Of a DNA stretch of 64,000 nt, positions 49,201-57,491 are shown piece after piece. The stretch lies in the NCBI RefSeq assembly GCF_000165835.1, contig NC_014640.1, positions 558,001 through 622,000 of the forward strand. The letters are read 5' to 3'. The notes under the pieces were generated by a model, which made no database searches, was not told the origin of the DNA, and worked only from the letters and a program-made list of their open reading frames with translations. The stretch is from Achromobacter xylosoxidans A8. GTDB taxonomy: Bacteria; Pseudomonadota; Gammaproteobacteria; Burkholderiales; Burkholderiaceae_B. Made by a program: the position numbers and the translations under genes. Numbering within the stretch: the stretch's first letter is position 1; each line of letters opens with the position of its first letter.

Positions 49201-50427
49201 TCAGGAGCGGTAGTCGGCGTTGATGGACACGTACTCGTGCGAGAAGTCGCAGGTGTAGACCGTGTCGCTGACCTGGCCGCGGCCCAGTGCGATGCGCACC
49301 TGGATCTCGGCCTGCTTCATCACGCGCTGGCCATCGGCTTCCTGGTAGGCGGGGTTGCGGCCGCCGTCCTTGGCCACCAGCACCTCGTCCAGCCACAGGC
49401 GGATATTGGAGACGTCCAGGTCGTCGATGCCGGCGTAGCCCACCGCGGCCAGGATGCGGCCCAGGTTGGGGTCCGAAGCGAAGAAGGCGGTCTTGACCAG
49501 CGGCGAGTGGGCCACGGCGTACGCCACCTTCAGCGCTTCCTCGGTATTGCCGGCTTCTTCCACGCGGATGGTCATGAACTTGGTCGCGCCTTCGGCGTCG
49601 CGCACGATCTTGGTGGCCAGTTCCAGCGCCGCGGCCGTCAGGGCTTCGCGCACGGCGGCGTAGGCCGGATCGGATTCGGCATTCACTTCGACGCCCGACT
49701 TGCCGGTGGCGGCGATGATGAATGAGTCGTTGGTGGAGGTGTCGCCGTCGACCGTGATGCGGTTGAACGAGGCGTCGGCGATTTCGCCGGCCAGCTTGGC
49801 CAGCAGCGGCTGGGCGATGCCGGCGTCGGTCGCCAGGAAGCTCAGCATGGTGGCCATGTTGGGCCGGATCATGCCGGCGCCCTTGCTGATGCCGGTGAAG
49901 GTGACGGTCTTGCCGCCGATCTGCACCTTGGCCGAAGCGATCTTCGGCAGGGTGTCGGTCGTCATGATGCCGTGGGCGGCGCTGAACCAGTGGTCGGCGC
50001 CCAGGTCGGCGATGGCGGCGGGCAGGCCTGCCACCAGGCGGTCCAGCGGCAGCGGTTCGAGGATGACGCCGGTGGAGAAGGGCAGGATTTCGGCGGCGGG
50101 CACGCCCAGCAGCTTGCCCAGCGCGGCGCAGGTGTCCTTGGCCTTCTGCAGGCCTTCCTCGCCGGTGCCGGCGTTGGCGTTGCCGGTGTTGATGACCAGG
50201 GCGCTGATCGGGCCGCCGGCGGCCAGATGCGTCTGGCAGACTTGCACGGGCGCGGCGCAGAAACGGTTGCGCGTGAACACGCCGGCCACGCTGGTGCCCG
50301 GCGCGAAGCGGAATACGGTCAGGTCGCGTCGGTTGGCTTTGCGGATGCCGGCCTCGGTAACGCCGATTTCAACGCCGGCAACAGGAAAAATTTCGGACTC
50401 GGAGGGGATCTGCAGATTAACGGCCAT
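49201..50427 (-). CDS. argJ: Bifunctional ornithine acetyltransferase / N-acetylglutamate synthase ArgJ
   Basis: Transfers acetyl from N-acetylornithine to glutamate (and may use acetyl-CoA) in the cyclic arginine pathway. 408 residues made as a precursor that self-cleaves before the nucleophile T193 in [10 protein letters not shown], giving alpha and beta chains. Also visible: [16 protein letters not shown] and the C-terminal [16 protein letters not shown]. Likely cotranscribed with DUF815 and Nudix genes downstream; the membrane protein at 50527 lies upstream. Confidence 0.97.
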   Translation of the reverse strand: MAVNLQIPSESEIFPVAGVEIGVTEAGIRKANRRDLTVFRFAPGTSVAGVFTRNRFCAAPVQVCQTHLAAGGPISALVINTGNANAGTGEEGLQKAKDTCAALGKLLGVPAAEILPFSTGVILEPLPLDRLVAGLPAAIADLGADHWFSAAHGIMTTDTLPKIASAKVQIGGKTVTFTGISKGAGMIRPNMATMLSFLATDAGIAQPLLAKLAGEIADASFNRITVDGDTSTNDSFIIAATGKSGVEVNAESDPAYAAVREALTAAALELATKIVRDAEGATKFMTIRVEEAGNTEEALKVAYAVAHSPLVKTAFFASDPNLGRILAAVGYAGIDDLDVSNIRLWLDEVLVAKDGGRNPAYQEADGQRVMKQAEIQVRIALGRGQVSDTVYTCDFSHEYVSINADYRS

Positions 50428-50526
50428 GACTTCGTCTCATGTATGAGCAGGACGGAATCGCCGCCAGGCGAGGCGGCGCGCGGGGGAAAGCTTCGTATTA
50501 TCCCACCGGAATGGGACAGCGTCCGG

Positions 50527-51549
50527 TCAGGGGCCGATCCGCATGGCGGCTACGTCCAGCACGCCGGCCTCGCGGTTGCTCAGCACGCTGCGCACGGCGC
50601 CGTCCGGGGCCTGCAGCACCGACTTGCCCGCCGGCACGTCCTCGCCGCCGGCGCGGCGCGCCGAACGCCCGCGCGACGGCGAAAACAGCAGATCGCCCGG
50701 CTGGGCGCCCGGCAGGCGGAGGTTGGCGGCGAGCACTCGGGTGCCGGGCTGGTAGGTCATGTCGCCCAGCACGGTTTCGCGGGCCAGCAGGCCTTCGAAA
50801 TCCAGCATGCGGCGCTGGCTGTCCAGCTGCATGTCCACCTTCAGCAAGGGCATGCGGGCCACCTCCAGCGCGTCGCTGCCTTCGGTGCGCAGCAGCCAGC
50901 GGGGTGCGTCGGCGGCGGGGGCGCCGTTGACGACCTTTAGCCAGGCGCCGGGCGGCACGGGCTGCTGGTTCAGGGTGTTGCCGATGGCCAGATGGCAGCT
51001 GGCGAAGCTCGGGCGGCCTTCGCGCAGCACGAATTCGAGGCGGTGTCCGTGCGCGCACAGCCACCCGTCCTGCGCCTGGTCGCGCGCGATCTCCACCGAC
51101 AGGGTCTCGGCCTGCTTGCTGCTGGCTGGATAGCGGAACAGGCGCGTAGCCGCGACGCCCTGGATGGAGGCTGGGTGGGCTTCGGGAAAGACGGCGAGGT
51201 CGAACGAAGTCAGATCGCCCGGCTTGGCCAGGCTGAGCACGGTGCCGGCCGGCATCTCCAGTCCAGCCAACTGGGTCGGCTGGGCCAGCACGGTCTTGCG
51301 TTCTGCGTCGGACTGGGCGCTTTGCCGGGCCGAGAACCACAGGCTGAACTGCTGATAGGGAAAAATGGCGCCGATGATGGCGAGTAAGGCCATCACGATG
51401 GCGCCGCCGCGCCGGTGGCCACCCAGCCATGCCCGGGCACTGGAAGTGGTGGCCAGCACGGCCAGCCAGGTCAGCAGCGTGGCGAGGCAGGCCAGCGACG
51501 CTGCCATCAGCACGTAGAAATTACCGCCAGGAAGAGAAACCGGAATCAT
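50527..51549 (-). CDS. Membrane-anchored protein of unknown function
   Basis: 340 residues. Two N-terminal transmembrane helices (residues about 10-32 and 46-62) precede a large periplasmic, beta-rich portion of about 270 residues without a recognised domain. It includes several ordered turns (PAGTVLSLAKPGDLTSFD; HRLEFVLREGRPSFASCHLAIG). Start chosen at 51549 (MIPVSLPGG); the frame is open well upstream but overlaps the MarR gene. Possibly exposes a cell-envelope regulatory or scaffold domain; I do not assign one. Lies 99 bp before argJ on the same strand. Confidence 0.7.
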   Translation of the reverse strand: MIPVSLPGGNFYVLMAASLACLATLLTWLAVLATTSSARAWLGGHRRGGAIVMALLAIIGAIFPYQQFSLWFSARQSAQSDAERKTVLAQPTQLAGLEMPAGTVLSLAKPGDLTSFDLAVFPEAHPASIQGVAATRLFRYPASSKQAETLSVEIARDQAQDGWLCAHGHRLEFVLREGRPSFASCHLAIGNTLNQQPVPPGAWLKVVNGAPAADAPRWLLRTEGSDALEVARMPLLKVDMQLDSQRRMLDFEGLLARETVLGDMTYQPGTRVLAANLRLPGAQPGDLLFSPSRGRSARRAGGEDVPAGKSVLQAPDGAVRSVLSNREAGVLDVAAMRIGP

Positions 51550-51599
51550 GGCGGCAATTATGCGCCAATCCGCAAGCGGACATCGGCGCGCACGGGCCT

Positions 51600-52094
51600 T
51601 CAGTTCTTGGCCGATTCCGAGCGGGTCGCCACCACTTGCAGCTTGAGTTCGCCCAAGGCCTGGAACAGCGCGTTGCGCGTGCCTTCGGGCAGGTCGCCGA
51701 ACATGGACTTGACCCAGGATTCGTGGGCGCGGGCCATGCGGGCGAAGCTTTTCTTGCCCAGCGGCGTGAGCTTGATGAGCGAACTGCGGCGGTCGGACTC
51801 GACCTTGGTGCGCACCACCAGGCCTTCCTTTTCGAGCTGGTCGGTGATGCCGGTGATATTGCCGTTGGTGACCATCATGTGACGCGACAGTTCGCCCATC
51901 TTCATGCCCTTGGGCGCGCGCTGCAATTGCGCCATCAGATCGAAGCGCGGCAGCGTGGTGTCGAATTCGGTGCGCAGGCGGCTGCGGATCTCGCTTTCGA
52001 CGAGATTGGCGCAGGTCAGCATGCGCAGCCACAGGCGCAACGCATGGTGGTCGTCGGGCGCGGCGCGCGATTCCAGGTCGGGGGTATCGGTCAT
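51600..52094 (-). CDS. MarR-family transcriptional regulator
   Basis: 164 residues. A dimeric winged-helix protein, typical length. The HTH region reads FDLMAQLQRAPKGMKMGELSRHMMVTNGNITGITDQLEKEGLV, followed by the wing DRRSSLIKLTPLGKKSF. ATG at 52094 is used; the frame is open to 52160. Divergent from the livK gene at 52454 across 359 bp, so it likely controls the second liv operon through the direct repeats near 52300. Relatives often respond to aromatic acids. Confidence 0.9.
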   Translation of the reverse strand: MTDTPDLESRAAPDDHHALRLWLRMLTCANLVESEIRSRLRTEFDTTLPRFDLMAQLQRAPKGMKMGELSRHMMVTNGNITGITDQLEKEGLVVRTKVESDRRSSLIKLTPLGKKSFARMARAHESWVKSMFGDLPEGTRNALFQALGELKLQVVATRSESAKN

Positions 52095-52453
52095 GGCTAT
52101 GGAAATTACCGGGAATGAGGGGCGGGCGCCAGATGCTGTTGAACGAGAATCGTCGGGCACGCCACGGCGTTGCCGGCGGCGCGCTTCTTGAGTATCGGCG
52201 GGATGTCGGGTACTGTCGCGCGAACGTCGTGCCGGGTAGCTGGCGCCGCGCTTTGATAGTTTTGGTGGAGGGTAGCCATGGCGGTAGCTTATTAGTAAAA
52301 ACCCTTTGGTAAAAACCCTAGACTTGTTTTGCCGAATACTTTAAACCTAAACTATGAAGCACGCCAGCCTTGGCTGTGCAGCAAGAAGTCTTTCGAATCG
52401 CGATTCCAAAAAAGAACACCCTCTGCGCGGGCTCGCGCACGGAGCACACCACC
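52095..52453. promoter_or_regulatory. Divergent intergenic region with direct repeats (359 bp)
   Basis: Contains two direct copies of GTAAAAACCCT at 52295-52305 and 52309-52319, spaced 14 bp start to start. They lie about 135-160 bp before the livK start and are a candidate MarR-type or other operator. No credible gene or RNA was seen in the remaining sequence. Confidence 0.5.
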
Positions 52454-53617
52454 ATGCGTTTGATCACTTCCCTTCTGGCCGCCGCCGCCCTGGTGCCGGC
52501 ACTGGCCAGCGCCGACACCATCAAAGTCGGCATCGCCAACGACATCTCCGGCCCGTTCTCGGCGCTGGGCGCCGAAGCCCGCGACGGCTTCAACCTGGCC
52601 ATCAAGCAACTGGGCAGCAAGCTGGGCGGACAGCCCGCCGAATTCGTGCAGACCGACATGGGCGGCAACCCCGACCAGGCCCGCCAACTGGTGACGCGCT
52701 ACATCCAGCGCGACAAGGTCGATTTCTTCACCGGCCCCATCGGCTCGAACGTGGCGCTGGCCGTCGGCCCCGCCCTGTTCGCGGCCAAGGTGCCGTACCT
52801 GTCGAACAACCCCGGCCCCAGCCAGTTCGCCGGCGCGCAGTGCAATGCGTACTGGTTCGGCACGTCCTACCAGAACGACGCCTTCCACGAAGCGGCCGGC
52901 AAGGTCGCGGCGGATCGCGGCTTCAAGAAGATGTTCATCATGGCCCCGGACTATCCGGCCGGCAAGGACGCCTTGAACGGCTTCAAGCGCGGCTACAAGA
53001 CCGCCCCGGGCGACGAGGTCTACACCAAGCTCGGCCAGATCGACTACGCCGCCGAGCTGGCGCAGATCCGCGCCGCCAAGCCGGACGCGGTCTATATCTT
53101 CCTGCCGGGCGGCATGGGCATCAACTTCGTCAAGCAGTTCGTCTCGACCGGCCTGGCGCAGAGCGTCAAGCTGATCGGCCCGGGCTTCTCGGCCGACGAG
53201 GACGTGATCCAGGCCGTGGGCGAACCCATGCTGGGCATGTACAACACGGCGCAGTGGGCGCATGACCTGGACGTGCCGCAGAACAAGACCTTCGTCGAAG
53301 CCTTCCGCAAGGAATACAACGGCCGCTATCCCTCGGTGTACGCCGCCCAGGCTTATGACGTGATCATGGCCATGGACGCCGCCGTCAAGCAGGCCGGCGG
53401 CAAGGTCTCCGACCGCGAAGCCATCGTGCGCGCACTGGAAAAGGCCGACTACCCCTCGGTGCGCGGCAGCTTCACCTACGGCAAGAACCACTATCCCATC
53501 CAGTCCTACTACCTGCGCGTCGTCGACAAGGACGGCAGCGGCCGCATCACCAACAAGCTGGTGGGCAAGGTGTTCGACAAGTACCAGGACGTCTACGTCG
53601 GCGAGTGCAAGCTGTAG
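52454..53617 (+). CDS. livK: Branched-chain-type ABC transporter receptor LivK
   Basis: 387-residue periplasmic-binding protein with a signal peptide (residues 1-20, ASADTI). Typical blocks are IKVGIANDISGPFSALGAEA, GGNPDQARQLVTRYIQRDKVDFFTGPIGSN (the ligand cleft) and YVGECKL at the C-terminus. It starts at ATG 52454; the upstream frame to 52370 shows no export signal. First gene of livKHMGF. Substrate not fixed: in this group such receptors also bind aromatic or keto acids. Confidence 0.92.
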   Translation: MRLITSLLAAAALVPALASADTIKVGIANDISGPFSALGAEARDGFNLAIKQLGSKLGGQPAEFVQTDMGGNPDQARQLVTRYIQRDKVDFFTGPIGSNVALAVGPALFAAKVPYLSNNPGPSQFAGAQCNAYWFGTSYQNDAFHEAAGKVAADRGFKKMFIMAPDYPAGKDALNGFKRGYKTAPGDEVYTKLGQIDYAAELAQIRAAKPDAVYIFLPGGMGINFVKQFVSTGLAQSVKLIGPGFSADEDVIQAVGEPMLGMYNTAQWAHDLDVPQNKTFVEAFRKEYNGRYPSVYAAQAYDVIMAMDAAVKQAGGKVSDREAIVRALEKADYPSVRGSFTYGKNHYPIQSYYLRVVDKDGSGRITNKLVGKVFDKYQDVYVGECKL

Positions 53618-53628
53618 AGGGAAAGCCC

Positions 53629-53664
53629 ACCCCCGAAGCGCTGCGCGCTTCCCCCTCAAGGGGG
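53629..53664. repeat. Double-hairpin palindromic repeat between livK and livH
   Basis: Two stems in tandem: GAAGCG-CTGCG-CGCTTC (53635-53651) and CCCCC-TCAA-GGGGG (53651-53664). I recall similar CCCCGAAGCGC...CTCAAGGGGG units scattered between genes in Burkholderiales. It lies 12 bp after the livK stop inside the operon, and could attenuate or stabilise the livK transcript relative to livHMGF. Confidence 0.6.
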
Positions 53665-53823
53665 CATGCCTGCGGACCGGCGGAGCCGGATCCGCGGCAT
53701 CTGGATCGGGTGGCACCGCAGCATGCGTCGTGCCTGGTGCGCGGACGCGATGCGCAATCAGATGGCTCTATTGATTAGGCCGCGAACCAGGCCATCGGCA
53801 ATTCGCGGCAGGGGGAAGTTTTC

Positions 53824-54744
53824 ATGACGTTTACGCTGATCGTCGAGCAATTGCTGAACGGTCTGCAGTTTGGGTTGATGTTGTTTTTGATCGCGGCCGG
53901 GCTGACCCTGGTGTTCGGCATCATGGACATCATGAATCTGGCTCACGGCTCGCTCTACATGGCCGGCGCCTATGTCGCCGCCGAGACCATGCAGCGCACA
54001 GGTTCATTCACCGCCGCCGTCCTGGTGGCGGCCGTCGCCACCGGCATCGTCGGCGTGGTGCTGGAACTCACGCTGATCCGCCGCCTTGCGCTGCGGGACC
54101 ACCTGGCCCAGGTGCTGGGCACCTACGCCGTCATTCTCATCGCCAACGATCTGGTCAAGATGATCTGGGGGCCGGCGCCCGTCATGCTGAACATGCCGGC
54201 CGCGCTGTCCGGCCCGGTCCGGCTGCTGCCGGATCTGCTGTATCCCGCCTATCGCCTCATGATCATCGTGTTCGGCGTGGCCGCCGCCGCGGGCCTGTAT
54301 TGGTTCGTGACGCGCACCCGCGCCGGCGTGCTGGTGCGGGCGGGCGCGTCCAACCGCCAGATGGCGACCCTGATGGGCGTGCGCGTGCCGCTGCTGTTCC
54401 TGGGCGTGTTCGTGCTGGGCGCCATGCTGGCCGCCGTGGCCGGCGCCCTGCTCGGTCCGATCACCTCGGTGCAGGTGGGCATGGGCGAGGAAATCCTGAT
54501 CCTGGTGCTGGTGTGCATCGTCATCGGCGGCATCGGCTCGATCCGCGGCGCCTTTGTCGGCGCGCTGCTGGTGGGCATGGTGGACACGGCGGGGCGGGCC
54601 TTCCTGCCCATGTTGCTGCGCCAGGTCTTTTCCCCGGCCGTGGCTTCCAGTGTCGGACCGACGCTGGCCGCCATCGCCATTTACGTATTGATGGCGGCAG
54701 TGCTGGTGTTCCGGCCCTCCGGCTTGTTTCCGGCGCGGGGTTGA
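53824..54744 (+). CDS. livH: Branched-chain-type ABC transporter permease LivH
   Basis: 306-residue permease, about eight helices. LivH features: IVEQLLNGLQFGLMLFLIAAGLTLVFG, IMNLAHGSLYMAGAYVAA and the cytoplasmic loop RAGASNRQMATLMGV. It follows livK after a 206-bp gap that contains the hairpin repeat, so livK may be produced in excess over the membrane parts. livM follows with two bases between them. Confidence 0.93.
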   Translation: MTFTLIVEQLLNGLQFGLMLFLIAAGLTLVFGIMDIMNLAHGSLYMAGAYVAAETMQRTGSFTAAVLVAAVATGIVGVVLELTLIRRLALRDHLAQVLGTYAVILIANDLVKMIWGPAPVMLNMPAALSGPVRLLPDLLYPAYRLMIIVFGVAAAAGLYWFVTRTRAGVLVRAGASNRQMATLMGVRVPLLFLGVFVLGAMLAAVAGALLGPITSVQVGMGEEILILVLVCIVIGGIGSIRGAFVGALLVGMVDTAGRAFLPMLLRQVFSPAVASSVGPTLAAIAIYVLMAAVLVFRPSGLFPARG

Positions 54745-54746
54745 GC

Positions 54747-55712
54747 ATGAAATCCATCATCTGGACCGTGGTCCTGCTGGCCGCGCTGGCCGTCTTCCCC
54801 CTGGTGGCGCCGGCGCTGGGCCTGGACTTCTATATTTCCTTCGTGCGGCGCGTGCTGATCTACGCGCTGGCTGCAACCAGCTTGAATCTGATCCTGGGTT
54901 ATGGCGGCATGGTGGCGCTGGGGCATGCGGCTTTCTTCGGCGCGGGCGCCTACGCGGTCGGCATCCTGGCCATGTCGGGCGTCACTTCCGCGTTGATCGT
55001 CTGGCCGGCGGCCATGCTGCTGGCGGCGGTGCTGGCCTGCATCACCGGGGCGATTTCGCTGCGCACCCGCGGCGTGTACTTCATCATGATCACGCTGGCC
55101 TTCGCGCAGATGCTGTTCTATATCTTTATCTCGCTACGCCAGTATGGCGGCGAGGACGGGCTGAATCTGCCGGGCTATTCCACCCTGCCTGGCATCGACC
55201 TGGCGCATGACGTCAGCTTCTACTACCTGGTACTGGCGCTGTTCGCGCTGATCATGTGGGTATTCAGCCGTGTGGTGGCCTCGCGCTTTGGCACCGCCCT
55301 GCAAGGCATACGCGAAAACGAATCGCGCATGGAATCCATGGGGTATCCGGTCTATCGCATCAAGCTGATGGCCTTCACGCTGAGCGGCGCGGTGGCCGGC
55401 CTGGCCGGCGCGCTGCTGGCCAACCACAACCTCTTCATCTCGCCCAGCCTGATGCACTGGACCCAGTCGGCCAACCTGCTGATCATGGTGCTGGTGGGCG
55501 GCATCGGCTTGCGCTATGGCGGGGTGGCCGGCGCCGTGGTCATGTTGACCCTGGAAGAAGTGCTGCGCCTGTGGACCGAATACTGGCACCTGCCCCTGGG
55601 GGTGCTGCTGCTGTGCGTGGTGTTCGGCGCGCCGCGGGGCCTGGTCGGGCTGTTCGGCCCGCTGTTCAGCGGCCGCGCCGCTGCTCCCCAATCCGGCAAG
55701 GTGGGATCATGA
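54747..55712 (+). CDS. livM: Branched-chain-type ABC transporter permease LivM
   Basis: 321-residue permease. LivM motifs: ATSLNLILGYGGMVALGHAAFFGAGAYAVG, the SLRTRGVYFIMITLAFAQM helix and the loop GTALQGIRENESRMESMGYPVY. The ATG at 54747 lies two bases after livH stop; its own stop overlaps the livG start (ATGA at 55709-55712). Ordinary member of the family. Confidence 0.93.
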   Translation: MKSIIWTVVLLAALAVFPLVAPALGLDFYISFVRRVLIYALAATSLNLILGYGGMVALGHAAFFGAGAYAVGILAMSGVTSALIVWPAAMLLAAVLACITGAISLRTRGVYFIMITLAFAQMLFYIFISLRQYGGEDGLNLPGYSTLPGIDLAHDVSFYYLVLALFALIMWVFSRVVASRFGTALQGIRENESRMESMGYPVYRIKLMAFTLSGAVAGLAGALLANHNLFISPSLMHWTQSANLLIMVLVGGIGLRYGGVAGAVVMLTLEEVLRLWTEYWHLPLGVLLLCVVFGAPRGLVGLFGPLFSGRAAAPQSGKVGS

Positions 55713-56476
55713 ACGCTGCCGTAACGCCGGCCTTGCAGGCTACGGGATTGGTGCGCCGCTTTGGCGCGCTGGTCGCCACCGACAATGTGTCGCTGTCCCT
55801 GAACCCGGGCGAAATCCACGCCCTGATCGGCCCCAACGGCGCGGGCAAGTCCACGCTGATCCACCTGCTGTCCGGCACCTTGACGGCGGATTCGGGCACG
55901 CTGAAAGTGGGCGGCCGCGACGTTACTGGCATGAACGCCCATCAGCGCGTGTCCGCCGGGCTGTCGCGGTCCTACCAAATCACCAATATCTTCAAGCAGT
56001 CCTCCGTGCTGGACAACCTGGTGCTGGCGGTGCAGGCGCACGCGGGCAGCAGCTTCCGCTTCTGGAAGCCGCGCGCCGCCGAATCGGCCCTGTACGAACA
56101 GGCGCGCGAATTGGCGCGGGAATGCGCCATCGACGCCAGCCTGCTGGAGCGCCCGGCCGGCACCTTGCCGCACGGCGAACAGCGCAAGGTCGAATTTGCG
56201 CTGGCCCTGGCCGCGCGGCCCGACGTGCTGCTGCTGGACGAGCCCATGGCGGGCATGGGGCCCGACGAAACCGTGCGCCTGACCGAATTGATCGAATCCA
56301 TGCGCGGCCGCGCCGCCATGCTGCTGGTCGAACACGATATGCAGGCGGTGTTCCGCCTGGCCGACCGCCTGTCGGTGCTGGTGTACGGCCGCGTGATCGC
56401 GACCGGCACCCCTGATGAAATCCGCGCCAACCCGGAAGTGCGGCAAGCCTACCTGGGCGACGAGGAGACCGCGTGA
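55709..56476 (+). CDS. livG: ABC transporter ATPase LivG
   Basis: 255 residues. Walker A GPNGAGKST, signature TLPHGEQRKVEFALAL (the LPxG variant common in LivG), Walker B VLLLDEPMAGMGP, and LLVEHDMQAV as H-loop. Its start overlaps livM by 4 bp, and its stop overlaps livF. Provides ATP hydrolysis for the liv channel with LivF. Confidence 0.94.
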   Translation: MNAAVTPALQATGLVRRFGALVATDNVSLSLNPGEIHALIGPNGAGKSTLIHLLSGTLTADSGTLKVGGRDVTGMNAHQRVSAGLSRSYQITNIFKQSSVLDNLVLAVQAHAGSSFRFWKPRAAESALYEQARELARECAIDASLLERPAGTLPHGEQRKVEFALALAARPDVLLLDEPMAGMGPDETVRLTELIESMRGRAAMLLVEHDMQAVFRLADRLSVLVYGRVIATGTPDEIRANPEVRQAYLGDEETA

Positions 56477-57180
56477 TGCTGACCATCGAATCCGCCAAGA
56501 GCGGCTACGGCGCCAGCCAGGTGCTGTTCGGCGTGGACCTGCAGATCGGCGCGGGCCAGGTCGTGACCCTGCTGGGCCGCAACGGCATGGGCAAGACCAC
56601 GCTGCTGCGCACCCTGTTCGGCCAGTTGCCCCTGCGCGGCGGCAAGATCCAGTTCGCCGGCCAGGACATCAGCGGCTGGAGCCCGGACCGCATCGCGCGG
56701 GTCGGCGTGGCCATCGTGCCGGAAGGGCGGCAGTGCTTCCCCAACCTGACGGTGCGCGAGCACCTGACGGCCTTCGTCGCCGGCCGCAATCCGGACATCG
56801 GCGAACCCTGGACGCCGGAACGGGTCTTCGAACTCTTTCCGCGCCTGCACGAGCGTGCCCGCAACATGGGCAACCAGCTCTCGGGCGGCGAACAGCAGAT
56901 GCTGGCCATCGGCCGGGCGCTGGTCACCAATCCCCGGCTGCTGATCCTGGACGAGGCCACCGAAGGCCTGGCGCCCAAGATCCGCGAGGAAATCTGGAAT
57001 TGCCTGGCCCGCCTGCGCCAGGCCGGCCAGACCATCCTGGTCATCGACAAATATGTCGAACGGCTGCTGAGCCTGGCCGACCGCCACGTGATCCTGGAAC
57101 GTGGCAAAGTGGTGTGGACCGGCGACTCCCAGGCCCTGGACGCCGACCGCGGCCTGTGGGAACGCTACCTGGGCGTGTAG
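56476..57180 (+). CDS. livF: ABC transporter ATPase LivF
   Basis: 234 residues. Walker A GRNGMGKTT, signature QLSGGEQQMLAIGRAL, Walker B LLILDEATEGLAP; then VIDKYVERLLSLADRH replaces the usual VEQN block. ATG at 56476 shares a base with the livG stop (TGATG). Last gene of the second liv operon. The two LivF proteins in the window differ in these segments, so they are paralogous systems, not a recent duplication. Confidence 0.93.
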   Translation: MLTIESAKSGYGASQVLFGVDLQIGAGQVVTLLGRNGMGKTTLLRTLFGQLPLRGGKIQFAGQDISGWSPDRIARVGVAIVPEGRQCFPNLTVREHLTAFVAGRNPDIGEPWTPERVFELFPRLHERARNMGNQLSGGEQQMLAIGRALVTNPRLLILDEATEGLAPKIREEIWNCLARLRQAGQTILVIDKYVERLLSLADRHVILERGKVVWTGDSQALDADRGLWERYLGV

Positions 57181-57491
57181 CAAGAAAGCTGCAATGTAAA
57201 CAGGCAAATGCCGTCAGTAGTGACATAAAAAGCAATAAATCGACATTTATATTGCAGTAATGCAACTTAGGGCGCGGGAACGTCTTACAAGCGTTTGCTC
57301 CTGTTTCAATTGGATCCACTGTTCTCTAAACTTGTCGCGCTGGACGTGCCGCGTGGGTACGCCCGCATCGGGCTCACGGCTGAACAGGCGGGGCAATCGC
57401 GCGGCAAGGGGCGGCTTACACGGCCAACGCCCATGTACGCGTCCCCTTTTCACGCACGTTACGTCTTATCTAGTTGTCAGGAAGACTTTGC
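57181..57491. promoter_or_regulatory. Upstream region of the siaABCD cluster (311 bp)
   Basis: Between the livF stop and siaA. Its first 90 bases are AT-rich for this genome, with GCAATAAAT (57232-57240) opposite ATTTATATTGC (57245-57255), an imperfect inverted repeat, and TTGCA-GTAA-TGCAA at 57252-57265. AGGAAG lies before the siaA ATG at 57492. The promoter of the cluster should lie here. No gene is evident. Confidence 0.5.
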
